8,014 bases of DNA, taken from Spirochaeta sp. (lineage in GTDB: Bacteria; Spirochaetota; Spirochaetia; DSM-27196; Alkalispirochaetaceae). The notes beneath the pieces were generated by a model. The model saw nothing but the letters and a program-made list of their open reading frames with translations, ran no database searches and had not been told where the DNA came from. The first letter of the stretch is position 1, and each line of letters starts with the position of its first letter. The stretch spans positions 1 through 8,014 of the forward strand of contig JAQIBO010000143.1 of assembly GCA_027859055.1 (NCBI GenBank), written 5' to 3'. Shown one piece after another: positions 1 to 7,549 of this stretch. The translations under genes were made by a program, and so were the position numbers.

Positions 1-2
1 TT

Positions 3-74
3 GTCCGGGGACTGGATGCCTACCGGACCGCCGCGGCGGTCCGGCGCGACCACCAGGGGCAAACGGATGTGTAG
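3..74 (+). CDS. Possible 3' end of an unidentified upstream gene
   Basis: The frame starting at base 3 is open from the window edge to a TAG at 72-74, giving a 23-residue tail that begins VRGLDAYRTAAAVRR. Its base composition by codon position (GC-rich at positions 1 and 3, lower at position 2) is what coding DNA of a GC-rich genome looks like, and the 22-bp palindrome at 23-44 would lie inside it. I do not recognise the protein. The same composition also fits the opposite strand, where an ATG at 83-81 opens a frame reading MRPLHIRLPLVV to the window edge, so a divergent gene is an equally possible reading. The piece is too short to decide. Confidence 0.22.
   Translation, partial: VRGLDAYRTAAAVRRDHQGQTDV
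23..44. repeat. Perfect 22-bp GC-rich palindrome
   Basis: The arm CCGGACCGCCG (23-33) is followed directly by its exact reverse complement CGGCGGTCCGG (34-44). In RNA it could fold as a 9-bp stem with a four-base CGCG loop. No T tract follows, so it is not a standard intrinsic terminator. It may be an operator, a repeated extragenic palindrome, or a chance structure inside the end of an upstream gene. Confidence 0.7.
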
Positions 75-163
75 TGGTCTCATCGTAGTTTGGCCAAAAC
101 GTCCCAGGAAGTTTGTGGTTCGTTGCCGAATCCGCAACAGGTGGAGGGGAGAATTGCACTTGG

Positions 164-170
164 AAGGTGA
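164..170 (+). promoter_or_regulatory. Probable ribosome binding site of cas3
   Basis: AAGGTGA lies 11 nt before the ATG at 182 and matches part of the anti-Shine-Dalgarno complement AGGAGGTGA. This favours ATG 182 over the in-frame TTG at 113, whose only purine run (AGGAAG, 106-111) lies one base from the start codon, too close to work normally. Confidence 0.5.
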
Positions 171-181
171 CGAGTGACGCG

Positions 182-2401
182 ATGATTGAAGACGACGTAT
201 TAATCGGACACAGCAGGGAAGATGGAGCGATCCAGCCCTTGGAGGACCACCTTCGTGGTGTGGCGCGAATCGCGGCAGAATTTGGGCGGCGATTTTCCGC
301 TGCGGGTTGGGCCGCTGCGGCAGGAATACTGCACGACGATGGAAAAGCGCTCCCCGAATTTCAGACCAGAATCCGGAAACTCATGGAAGACAAGCCAGCG
401 GCTCGGGTTGACCATTCCTCTCCAGGCGCCCGATACGTCGCAGACAACATCTCTCATCCTCCTGGGGCGGGTAAGCTCCTTAGCTACTGCATCGCCGGTC
501 ACCATGCGGGGCTTCCCGACGGCCGTTCGGGAGACGACGAGTCCAGTTTATCGCGGCGGCTGAGCAGGGCGAAGTCGGGACCAGGTATCCTCCGAAGCGA
601 ACTTCCTACTATCGAAATCCCACCTTTCCTTACCTCGAAACCGGACAATCAACGAGTGGGATTTCAGGCGGCGTTCTTTACCCGCATGATCTTCTCCGCT
701 CTCGTGGATGCGGACTTTCTGGACACTGAAGCATTTGTCGATCCCGAGCGAGGGGAGAAACGGAGGCCCTATCGGTCGTTGACGGATCTCAGAACGGAGT
801 TGGATCGCTTTCTTCACCAACTTGGAGCAACCGCCTCAGAGACCGAAATCAACCTACGACGAGCAGAAATCCTCTCGCAGGCACGCCGGGCGGCGATTGA
901 ACCACCCGGCCTTCGTTCGTTAACGGTTCCCACGGGCGGAGGAAAGACGCTCTCATCCTTGGCCTTTGCCATGGACCATGCTGTCACATACGGTATGGAG
1001 CGTGTCATCTATGTCATTCCCTATACCTCTATCATCGAGCAGACGGCTGACGTCTTTCGTCGAATCTTCGGCGATCACGCGGTCCTGGAACACCATTCCA
1101 ACGTCATCCGTGACCATGATCATGACGATGAAGAACGTGAGGAGCGGCGTCGCCTTGCTGCTGAGAACTGGGATGCTCCGATCATTGTGACCACCAACGT
1201 GCAGTTCTTTGAGTCGTTCTTTGGAAACAGGACCTCCAAGGTCCGGCGCCTTCACAACGTTGCCAACAGTGTCGTAGTCCTCGATGAGGCGCAGATGCTT
1301 CCCGTTCCCTTTCTCAAGCCCACGTTGGAAGTCATCAAGGAACTGGCGCTCACCTACCACTCCACTGTGGTTCTCTGTACCGCAACGCAACCGGCTCTCC
1401 AGGACAACGAATCGTTTGCGGGTGGACTCACCGACGTGCGCGAGATTGTTGAGGCGCCACAGGTTCTCGAGTCTGCGTTCCGTCGCGTTGAAGCACAGCA
1501 ACTCGGCGATATACCTGACGACGACCTCGCGTTGCGACTGGCCCAGGAGCCGCAGGTGCTGTGCATTGTGAACACGAGGGGCCACGCCCGAAACCTGTAT
1601 CAGAAGCTCGGGACGCTTATCGGAGACGCCTACCACCTGTCGGCCCTGATGTGTCCGATGCACCGCCGCGCGGTTCTCAAGGAAATTCGCGACCAACTTC
1701 AGCAGGGACTCCCCTGTCGGGTTGTCAGCACGCAATTGGTGGAGGCCGGTGTGGACGTCGATTTCCCGGTGGTGTACCGCGCTGTCACCGGCATAGATTC
1801 CATCGTGCAAGCCGCGGGACGGTGCAACCGGGAAGGCCGACTCCAATGCGGGCGGCTGTATGTGTTTCGGCCCGATGGTGGATTGCCTCCCGGCCATTTT
1901 CGGCAGAACGCGCAGGTGGCCGATCTCGTACTACGGAACCATCCGGATGTTATGTCATCCGAGGCGGTGCGAGAATACTTCCGGGAGCTCTACTGGACCA
2001 AAGATCAGGGGCAGGGCCTGGATGAAGAGAGAATCCTTCAACTGTTTCGCGACGGCACCACCACCGGGGATTTTCCCTTCAAGACGATAGCCCGCAAATA
2101 CCGACTGATCGCCGACGACCAGGTCTCCATCATCGTGCCCTACGACACACATGCGGCGCGAGAGTGCGAACGCTTAAGACACACACGCTACCCGGGAGCG
2201 ATTCTGCGGGGTCTCCAACCCTACACGGTAGGTTTGCGTCCACGCGCGGTCACCGCCCTTATCCGCAATTTCTATGTAGAAGAGATTCAGGAGGATGTAT
2301 TCGTGATGACGGAGTTTGGAATGCAGAACGCCTATGAACAAAAGATCGGGCTCAATCCCACAGAGCCCGACTTCTATCGGCCGGAAAACCTGATCACATA
2401 G
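182..2401 (+). CDS. cas3: CRISPR-associated helicase-nuclease Cas3 (type I-C)
   Basis: Cas3 is the effector recruited by the I-C surveillance complex. It nicks the displaced DNA strand with its HD domain and unwinds and degrades the target using ATP. From ATG 182 the protein has 739 residues, normal for a stand-alone I-C Cas3. The N-terminal HD domain shows H23, H51-D52 in LHDDGKALPEFQ, DHS at 77-79, the paired H107-H108 in AGHHAGLPDG, and D176/D178 in ALVDADFLDTE. The helicase part shows Walker A PTGGGKT (K255), a DEAQ box near 368-371 in VVLDEAQMLP, CTATQP as motif III, and QAAGRCNR (Q543 to R550) as motif VI. All motifs needed for activity appear intact. An in-frame TTG at 113 would add 23 residues that do not resemble the family's N-terminus, so ATG 182 is preferred. 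cas5c follows after 20 nt, as expected for one operon. Family certain; start codon less so. Confidence 0.96.
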   Translation: MIEDDVLIGHSREDGAIQPLEDHLRGVARIAAEFGRRFSAAGWAAAAGILHDDGKALPEFQTRIRKLMEDKPAARVDHSSPGARYVADNISHPPGAGKLLSYCIAGHHAGLPDGRSGDDESSLSRRLSRAKSGPGILRSELPTIEIPPFLTSKPDNQRVGFQAAFFTRMIFSALVDADFLDTEAFVDPERGEKRRPYRSLTDLRTELDRFLHQLGATASETEINLRRAEILSQARRAAIEPPGLRSLTVPTGGGKTLSSLAFAMDHAVTYGMERVIYVIPYTSIIEQTADVFRRIFGDHAVLEHHSNVIRDHDHDDEEREERRRLAAENWDAPIIVTTNVQFFESFFGNRTSKVRRLHNVANSVVVLDEAQMLPVPFLKPTLEVIKELALTYHSTVVLCTATQPALQDNESFAGGLTDVREIVEAPQVLESAFRRVEAQQLGDIPDDDLALRLAQEPQVLCIVNTRGHARNLYQKLGTLIGDAYHLSALMCPMHRRAVLKEIRDQLQQGLPCRVVSTQLVEAGVDVDFPVVYRAVTGIDSIVQAAGRCNREGRLQCGRLYVFRPDGGLPPGHFRQNAQVADLVLRNHPDVMSSEAVREYFRELYWTKDQGQGLDEERILQLFRDGTTTGDFPFKTIARKYRLIADDQVSIIVPYDTHAARECERLRHTRYPGAILRGLQPYTVGLRPRAVTALIRNFYVEEIQEDVFVMTEFGMQNAYEQKIGLNPTEPDFYRPENLIT

Positions 2402-2421
2402 AAGGGAAAGGAGGTTAGCGT

Positions 2422-3135
2422 ATGGCATATGGAATCGCGCTCCACGTTTGGGGATCCTACGCGTGCTTCACCCGCCCAGAAATGAAGGTAGAACGGGTGA
2501 GTTACGACGTGATGACTCCCTCTGCGGCGCGCGGCATACTCGAAGCAGTCTACTGGAAGCCAGCCATCCGATGGGTGGTGCGCCGGATTCACGTTCTTGC
2601 CCCGATCCGCTTCACCAACGTGCGGAGGAATGAGTTGGGTGTAGAGGGCAACGCCGGTGTCAAGGTTCCCCCGGGCACGGTGAAGAAGGCGATGAAAGAC
2701 GGTACATCCCCGGTGGAGGTGTTCATCGAGGAACACCGGCAACAGCGAGCTGCGCTGATCCTGACCAACGTGGACTACGTAATCGAGGCATCCCTGGAAA
2801 TCACCGAGAACGCAGGCACGCCTGGTACCGACGGCACGGCGGAAGAAAATGACGCCATGCCCGGAAAACACCTGGACATATTCCGTCGTCGGGCCCGGCA
2901 GGGGCAATGCTTCCACCAGCCCTACTTCGGGACTCGAGAGTTCCCGGTAAACTTCGAACTGGTCGAAGCGGACCAGATCCCGTCGTCGTCAGAGGATGTT
3001 GCCGACCAAGACTTGGGGTGGATGCTTCACGATATCGATTTCGCTGAGGACATGACGCCGCGTTTCTTCCGCGCGAAGCTGCAGAACGGAGTGGTGGAAG
3101 TGCCTCCCTGGCGGAGCGAGGAGGTGAGGGCATGA
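2422..3135 (+). CDS. cas5c: Cas5c (Cas5d), crRNA-processing endoribonuclease of type I-C
   Basis: In type I-C there is no Cas6. Cas5c cuts the pre-crRNA at each repeat and stays on the 5' handle as a complex subunit. The 237-residue protein begins with the family signature GIALHVWGSYACFTRPEMK, followed by TPSAARGILEAVYWKP (about 32-47) and later GQCFHQPYFGTREFP. Tyr44 sits about where the catalytic Tyr46 of Bacillus halodurans Cas5d lies. A Lys-His pair is seen at 149-150, but whether it matches the reported catalytic Lys-His needs an alignment. The stretch before it (about 130-148, rich in Gly, Thr, Glu and Asp) looks like a slightly long surface loop. AAGGAGGT at 2408-2415 lies 6 nt before the ATG, so the start is secure. 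The stop overlaps the cas8c start by 4 nt (ATGA), implying coupled translation. No other repeat-processing nuclease is present, which fits this role. Confidence 0.96.
   Translation: MAYGIALHVWGSYACFTRPEMKVERVSYDVMTPSAARGILEAVYWKPAIRWVVRRIHVLAPIRFTNVRRNELGVEGNAGVKVPPGTVKKAMKDGTSPVEVFIEEHRQQRAALILTNVDYVIEASLEITENAGTPGTDGTAEENDAMPGKHLDIFRRRARQGQCFHQPYFGTREFPVNFELVEADQIPSSSEDVADQDLGWMLHDIDFAEDMTPRFFRAKLQNGVVEVPPWRSEEVRA
3119..3127 (+). promoter_or_regulatory. Full-length Shine-Dalgarno of cas8c
   Basis: AGGAGGTGA is a complete 9-base complement to the 16S rRNA 3' end, 4 nt before the ATG at 3132 and inside the last codons of cas5c. Together with the ATGA overlap it should give efficient, coupled initiation of the large subunit. 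Confidence 0.85.
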
Positions 3136-4862
3136 TATTGCAGCGCCTCTACGATTACTACGAACGAATGCGGACGGATTCTACCTCGGGTATCCCGCAG
3201 CCCGGATACGCCCCGCAGCAGATTTCATTCGCGGTCATCCTTGAAAAGGACGGCACACTTGTCCAGATCCAGGATCTTCGTGACACGTCGCAGAAATCGC
3301 CGCAGCCGGTCTCTCTCATCGTTCCTGAAGCGGTCAACCGAAGCGCCAACGTGTTGCCAAATTTCATCTGGGACAACACAGGCTACGTTCTTGGAGCCGA
3401 CGGCAAGGGTAAGCCCGAGCGTACTGCAGAGACGTTCGCCGCGTTCAGGGAGTTGCAGCACCAGCTTGGCGACCAGCTTGACGATCCGGGCATGCAGGCG
3501 GTGCTGCGTTTCCTTGATTCATGGAATCCCGAGAGCTTCTACGAGATTGACGGCTGGGAGGACGTACTCGACAAGAACGTCGTGTTCCGGCTGGCCGACG
3601 AGCACCGCTATGTGCATGAGGCTTCTACCGTGGCGGACGCCTGGATCTCACACTGGAAGGCGCGGTTGGAGGATGACGATGCACCGGTTGCGACTTGCCT
3701 GGTTACTGGGAAAGAGACGCGACCGGCGCGATTGCACAATAAGATCAAGCGTGTTCCGGGGGCGCAGTCATCGGGTGCCTCTATCGTGTCATTCAATCTG
3801 GACGCGTTCCGTTCCTATGGCAAGGTTCAGAACTTCAACGCGCCGGTAAGCACCGAGGCGGCGTTTGCATATACCACGGCGCTCAACTACCTGCTGCGCC
3901 GTGATTCACGGCAGAAGATTCAGGTGGCCGATGCTATGACCGTGTTTTGGGCCGAACAACCGACGCAGGTTGAGAGCTTCCTTGGTTACGCCCTTGATCC
4001 CCGAGATGCCAATTTGGGAGATGCAACGACGGCCTTGGTGCATGCCTACCTCAGGGCGCTTCGGAAAGGAACGAAACCGGAAGAGATAGACGAGTCCGTG
4101 TCGTTCTACATTCTTGGTTTGGCGCCTAACGCCTCACGTATCGCCGTGAGATTTTGGCACGCCGGAACTGTGGCGAACCTAGACGCGGCCCTCGGGCAAC
4201 ATTTTCAGGACCTCGCCATCGTGCGTGAGTTCGACAATCAGATGGAGTTTCCCGGGATCTGGCAGCTGCTCATCGAAACCGCTCCGCAACACAAGTCCGA
4301 GAACATCAAACCGACGCTGGCAGGGGCATTCATGCGCGCCGTTCTGACGGGCCAGTCCTATCCTGCGTACTTGCTATCGGCAATTGTTGATCGTATTCGA
4401 GCCGATCATACGGTCGGGTATTATCGAGCCGCGCTCATCAAGGCATTTCTTGTGCGCCAAGCGCGAATCTATTCCAAACCATTGGAGGTATCTCAGGTGT
4501 TAAACGAATCATCGACAAACGTGGCGTATCGTCTCGGTCGACTTTTCGCAGTCTTGGAGAAGAACCAACGTGATGCGATCTCGACCGCAAACGCGACCAT
4601 CAAGGACCGCTACTATAGCTCGGCGTCGGCGACCCCGGGCGTTGTGTTCGCCCAGTTGCTGAGACTGAATCAGCATCACACCGCCAAACTGTCGGAAGGG
4701 CAAAAAATCCACAATGAACGGCTGATGCAGGAGATCCTTGACGGTATCGACGGCTTTCCCACGCATCTGAAGCTTGAAGACCAAGGGCTCTTCGCTCTGG
4801 GGTACTACCACCAGCGCAAAGCGCTCTTCACCAAGAAGTCCGATGAATCGGACACCGAATAA
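3132..4862 (+). CDS. cas8c: Cas8c (Csd1), large subunit of the type I-C complex
   Basis: Cas8c caps the 5' end of the I-C complex, recognises the PAM and helps recruit Cas3. The 576-residue length is normal for the family. Typical Csd1 features are the N-terminus MILQRLYDYYERM, the segment CLVTGKETRPARLHNKIK (from about Cys189), SGASIVSFNLDAFRSYGK (about 215-230) and the helical C-terminus with YRLGRLFAVLEKNQ. The ATG is fixed by the 4-nt overlap with cas5c and by the nine-base ribosome binding site. The last 121 codons also make up the nested cas11c gene, entered independently at GTG 4497. In type I-C both the full-length protein and this C-terminal piece are needed for the complex. cas7c follows after 22 nt. 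No frameshift or early stop is visible. Confidence 0.96.
   Translation: MILQRLYDYYERMRTDSTSGIPQPGYAPQQISFAVILEKDGTLVQIQDLRDTSQKSPQPVSLIVPEAVNRSANVLPNFIWDNTGYVLGADGKGKPERTAETFAAFRELQHQLGDQLDDPGMQAVLRFLDSWNPESFYEIDGWEDVLDKNVVFRLADEHRYVHEASTVADAWISHWKARLEDDDAPVATCLVTGKETRPARLHNKIKRVPGAQSSGASIVSFNLDAFRSYGKVQNFNAPVSTEAAFAYTTALNYLLRRDSRQKIQVADAMTVFWAEQPTQVESFLGYALDPRDANLGDATTALVHAYLRALRKGTKPEEIDESVSFYILGLAPNASRIAVRFWHAGTVANLDAALGQHFQDLAIVREFDNQMEFPGIWQLLIETAPQHKSENIKPTLAGAFMRAVLTGQSYPAYLLSAIVDRIRADHTVGYYRAALIKAFLVRQARIYSKPLEVSQVLNESSTNVAYRLGRLFAVLEKNQRDAISTANATIKDRYYSSASATPGVVFAQLLRLNQHHTAKLSEGQKIHNERLMQEILDGIDGFPTHLKLEDQGLFALGYYHQRKALFTKKSDESDTE
4484..4489 (+). promoter_or_regulatory. Internal ribosome binding site for cas11c
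   Basis: GGAGGT inside cas8c, encoding part of Leu-Glu-Val, lies exactly 7 nt before an in-frame GTG at 4497. Strength and spacing match a real initiation site, and the location is where type I-C operons restart translation to make the small subunit. Confidence 0.75.
4497..4862 (+). CDS. cas11c: Cas11c small subunit, internal translation product of cas8c
   Basis: Type I-C complexes need a small subunit, Cas11c, that lines the belly of the Cas7 filament and holds the target strands. It is not a separate gene but is translated from an internal start within cas8c, as shown for several type I subtypes. Here an in-frame GTG (Val456 of Cas8c) is preceded at 7 nt by GGAGGT. The product would be 121 residues, beginning MLNESSTNVAYRLGRLFAV and ending at the cas8c stop, close to the roughly 120 residues known for this subunit. 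It looks helical and carries basic residues, as expected of a nucleic-acid-binding helical bundle. What is seen is the site and frame; that it is translated is inferred from related systems. Standard gene callers would miss it because it lies wholly inside cas8c in the same frame. Confidence 0.78.
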   Translation: MLNESSTNVAYRLGRLFAVLEKNQRDAISTANATIKDRYYSSASATPGVVFAQLLRLNQHHTAKLSEGQKIHNERLMQEILDGIDGFPTHLKLEDQGLFALGYYHQRKALFTKKSDESDTE

Positions 4863-4884
4863 CCAATAGAGTAGGGAGATCAAA

Positions 4885-5766
4885 ATGGCTGAGCTGAACA
4901 ACCGCTACGAGTTCGTGTACCTGTTCGACGTCGAAAACGGAAATCCCAACGGGGATCCTGATGCCGGAAACATGCCGCGCGTAGATCCAGAGACTAACCA
5001 TGGCATCGTCACCGACGTGAGTCTGAAACGAAAGATCCGCAACTACGTGGAGATTTTGAAAGAAGGGGCTTCGCCTTTCGAAATCTACGTGCGGGAGAAG
5101 GCTGTTCTCATTCATGCCCACAAACGCGCCCATGAAGCGACCGGAGCAGATACGTCCTCTGACAAAAAACGGAAAGGGACGGCGGAAGAGGTCGCGAAGG
5201 CTCGGGACTGGATGTGCAAAAACTTTTTCGATGTCCGCACCTTCGGCGCAGTGATGTCCCTGGAAATCAATTGTGGTCAGGTCCGTGGCCCCGTGCAGAT
5301 CAATTTTGCCCGCAGCATTGAACCCGTTATTCCGAGGGAAATCTCGATCACCCGCATGGCGGTTGCGACGGAGCGCGAGGCGGAAAAGCAGCAGGGCGAC
5401 AATCGTACGATGGGAAAGAAGAACATCATCCCCTACGGGCTCTATCGTGTAGAAGGGTATATTTCCGCGCACCTCGCCCGACAGACCGGATTTGGGGAGG
5501 AGGATCTATCATTGCTCTGGGAGTCGTTGATCAATATGTTCGAGCATGATCACTCGGCAGCCCGCGGAAAGATGGCCGCACGGAAGCTGGTGGTTTTCAA
5601 ACATGCCACGCAACTCGGAAACGCGCCGGCTCACAAACTATTCGAACTGGTAAACGTGAAGCGGCGGTCCGGGGCAGAGGGACCGGCTCGTGCGTTCAGC
5701 GACTATGAAATCACGGTTGATTCACGAAACGCTCCTGATTCAGTGGAGATCTCGGAACTTCTCTGA
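4885..5766 (+). CDS. cas7c: Cas7c (Csd2), backbone subunit of the type I-C complex
   Basis: Multiple Cas7c copies polymerise along the crRNA spacer to form the filament of the surveillance complex. The 293-residue protein has the hallmark N-terminus YEFVYLFDVENGNPNGDPD (about 8-26) and TDVSLKRKIRNY (43-54), then VRTFGAVMS and GQVRGPVQINFARSIEP in the middle, and HDHSAARGKMAARKLVVFKH toward the C-terminus, all typical of Csd2. The ATG is supported by AGGGAG at 4873-4878, 6 nt upstream. It is the last gene of the interference block. A 77-nt gap with a strong hairpin follows, which may affect the level of this highly used subunit relative to the genes downstream. Nothing appears truncated. Confidence 0.96.
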   Translation: MAELNNRYEFVYLFDVENGNPNGDPDAGNMPRVDPETNHGIVTDVSLKRKIRNYVEILKEGASPFEIYVREKAVLIHAHKRAHEATGADTSSDKKRKGTAEEVAKARDWMCKNFFDVRTFGAVMSLEINCGQVRGPVQINFARSIEPVIPREISITRMAVATEREAEKQQGDNRTMGKKNIIPYGLYRVEGYISAHLARQTGFGEEDLSLLWESLINMFEHDHSAARGKMAARKLVVFKHATQLGNAPAHKLFELVNVKRRSGAEGPARAFSDYEITVDSRNAPDSVEISELL

Positions 5767-5779
5767 GATTCGCGTGTGC

Positions 5780-5817
5780 CGGCGCCGCCCGTAGGCATCG
5801 TGGCTAGGGTGGCGCCG
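5780..5817 (+). promoter_or_regulatory. GC-rich stem-loop between cas7c and cas4
   Basis: CGGCGCCGCCC (5780-5790) can pair with GGGTGGCGCCG (5807-5817) over 11 pairs, one of them G-U, around a 16-nt loop. There is no T tract after it, so it is unlikely to be a strong intrinsic terminator. It starts 14 nt after the cas7c stop and ends 13 nt before the cas4 ribosome binding site. A likely role is shielding the upstream mRNA from 3' exonucleases or partly limiting expression of the adaptation genes. Role inferred; structure seen directly. Confidence 0.6.
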
Positions 5818-5843
5818 CCAACTACCTGGCGGAGATAATCGGG

Positions 5844-6515
5844 GTGGACGATACCGGTTACAGTGAAGATGAACTGATTCCAGTCTCTGCCTTGCAACAC
5901 ACAATGTATTGCCATAGGCAGGTCGCACTGATCCACGTAGAACAATTGTGGGCCGACAATCGATACACCGCAGAGGGCCAAGTGCTGCACCAACGGGTTG
6001 ATCTGGAACACCATGAGTCACGAAAGGGCCATCGAACCGAATATGCAATGGCGATTCGGTCCCTGCGTTTGGGCCTCATAGGAAAAGCCGACGTTGTCGA
6101 GTTTGAAGAGACACGTGATGGATCGTTGGGCCTCGTCAGGCCAGTCGAGTTCAAGCGAGGAAAGACCAAGCCTTCCGATATTGATCGGGTGCAATTGTGC
6201 GCGCAGGCTTTTTGTCTGGAAGAGATGCTCGGGATTAAAATCGGTGCGGGCCAGTTCTACTATCTACAAGAACACCGGCGCAGCACGGTGGATTTCGACG
6301 AGGAACTCTGGCGCCACACCATCGAGACGATCGAGACCACCCGCCAAATTGTAACGTCCGATTCCACTCCACCGGCCGTTTATGAATCGGCAAAGTGTGA
6401 CCGGTGCTCGTTGTACCAGATCTGTATGCCCCGAGCGGTTAATCGCGGTGGGAAACGCGTCGACAGGTACGTGAACGCACAGGTCCGCGCTCTGTTGAAA
6501 GAGGTTGATGAATGA
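5844..6515 (+). CDS. cas4: Cas4 PD-(D/E)XK exonuclease with Fe-S cluster
   Basis: Cas4 acts with Cas1-Cas2 in adaptation, recognising and trimming the PAM end of prespacers so that new spacers go in with the right PAM and orientation. The protein has 223 residues from a GTG start, with GGAG (5831-5834) 9 nt upstream. The RecB-type nuclease motifs are visible: His49 in GQVLHQRVD, Asp83 in GKADVVEF, and Glu102-x-Lys104 in PVEFKRGK. The four cysteines that hold the iron-sulfur cluster are Cys23 (TMYCHRQ) and Cys185, Cys188 and Cys194 in KCDRCSLYQICMP. All key residues are therefore present. It is a stand-alone gene, not fused to cas1, and its stop overlaps the cas1 start by 4 nt (ATGA), suggesting coupled translation with its partner. 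Confidence 0.96.
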   Translation: MDDTGYSEDELIPVSALQHTMYCHRQVALIHVEQLWADNRYTAEGQVLHQRVDLEHHESRKGHRTEYAMAIRSLRLGLIGKADVVEFEETRDGSLGLVRPVEFKRGKTKPSDIDRVQLCAQAFCLEEMLGIKIGAGQFYYLQEHRRSTVDFDEELWRHTIETIETTRQIVTSDSTPPAVYESAKCDRCSLYQICMPRAVNRGGKRVDRYVNAQVRALLKEVDE

Positions 6516-7543
6516 AGCGTCTGCTCAACACTCTCTACGTGGGGACCCAGGGAAGCTATCTCCGAAAAGAGGGGGAGACCCTCGTTGTGGAGCAAGAATC
6601 GGAGAAGGTGCTTCAGGTCCCCATTCACGGGTTGGGAGGGCTTGTCTGTTTTGGGAACGTGTTATGCTCACCTTTCCTGCTCGGATTCTGTGCCGAACGG
6701 GATATCAGCGTGTCATTTATGAGTCAGTACGGTCGTTTTCTCGCGTGCGTACGAGGTCCCGTGAGCGGCAATGTTCTTCTTCGCCGACAACAGTATCGGC
6801 TTGTAGACGAAGAACGTGTCTCGCGGGACGTTTCCGCTAACATTGTGACCGCAAAGATGGCCAACAGTCGGTCGGTAATCAGCAGAACACTTCGCGACTA
6901 TCGCGAGCGAGTAGCAGAGCCGCAATTGTCCGATGCATCTCGGGAGAGCGCGCGATATCTGAAACAGACGGAAAATGCGTCGACTACCGATGAGATCCGG
7001 GGACTGGAGGGTGTTGCTGCAGCACAGTACTTTCGCGTCTTCGATCAATCGATAATCGACCAGAAACAAGACTTTCGTTTTCGTGAGCGAAGCAGACGGC
7101 CGCCGCTCGATGAAGTCAACGCATTGCTATCCTTCGTTTACACGCTGCTTGCTCACGACGTGCGGTCCGCTTTGGAGACGGTAGGACTTGATCCGGCAGT
7201 TGGGTTTCTGCACAGGGACCGTCCGGGACGACCAGGACTTGCGCTGGATCTCATGGAGGAGTTCCGCGCACCGATCGCGGATCGCCTCGTGCTTTCCTTG
7301 ATCAACCGGCGACAAGTCAAGGCCGCCGGTTTCGAGCGTGCCCGAAACGGTGCCGTAGTAATGGATGATTCCACGCGCAAAACCCTTCTGACGGAGTACC
7401 AGAACCGTAAACAGACGGAGGTGTACCATCCCTACATCGGCGAGAAGGTGCCCGTCGGGCTCTTGTTCTTCGTACAGGCAAATCTGCTCGCCAGATTCAT
7501 CCGCGGCGACATTGACGGATTTCCGCCATATTTTTTGATGTAA
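6512..7543 (+). CDS. cas1: Cas1 spacer integrase (type I-C)
   Basis: Cas1 is the metal-dependent integrase that, with Cas2, joins new spacers to the leader-proximal repeat. The 343-residue protein starts MKRLLNTLYVGTQGSYL, typical of the I-C branch. The conserved metal-binding residues are seen: Glu166 in GLEGVAAAQYF, His234 in GFLHRDRPGRPGLALDL, and Asp246/Glu249 in DLMEEFRAP, with the spacing between them usual for the family. The start is fixed by the ATGA overlap with cas4 and GAGG at 6501-6504. Its 3' end contains six T's (7531-7536), and the single TAA stop at 7541-7543 is the only codon blocking a continuous frame into cas2. Confidence 0.97.
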   Translation: MKRLLNTLYVGTQGSYLRKEGETLVVEQESEKVLQVPIHGLGGLVCFGNVLCSPFLLGFCAERDISVSFMSQYGRFLACVRGPVSGNVLLRRQQYRLVDEERVSRDVSANIVTAKMANSRSVISRTLRDYRERVAEPQLSDASRESARYLKQTENASTTDEIRGLEGVAAAQYFRVFDQSIIDQKQDFRFRERSRRPPLDEVNALLSFVYTLLAHDVRSALETVGLDPAVGFLHRDRPGRPGLALDLMEEFRAPIADRLVLSLINRRQVKAAGFERARNGAVVMDDSTRKTLLTEYQNRKQTEVYHPYIGEKVPVGLLFFVQANLLARFIRGDIDGFPPYFLM

Positions 7544-7549
7544 GCTTTG

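Noticed and set aside
16..177. Plus-strand open frame of 53 codons ending 4 nt before the cas3 ATG
   Set aside because: It has no ribosome binding site or recognisable content. Its composition (many Arg, Gly and Pro) looks like a shadow frame, and it runs through the perfect palindrome.
953..1897. Long open frame of 314 codons on the minus strand
   Set aside because: It lies antisense to the helicase core of cas3, which has clear motifs. Its translation shows no recognisable domain, and long antisense frames are common opposite GC-rich genes.
7531..7536. Six T's near the end of cas1 as a terminator or frameshift site
   Set aside because: No convincing hairpin precedes them, and cas2 is already in the same frame as cas1, so a frameshift is not needed to join the two.
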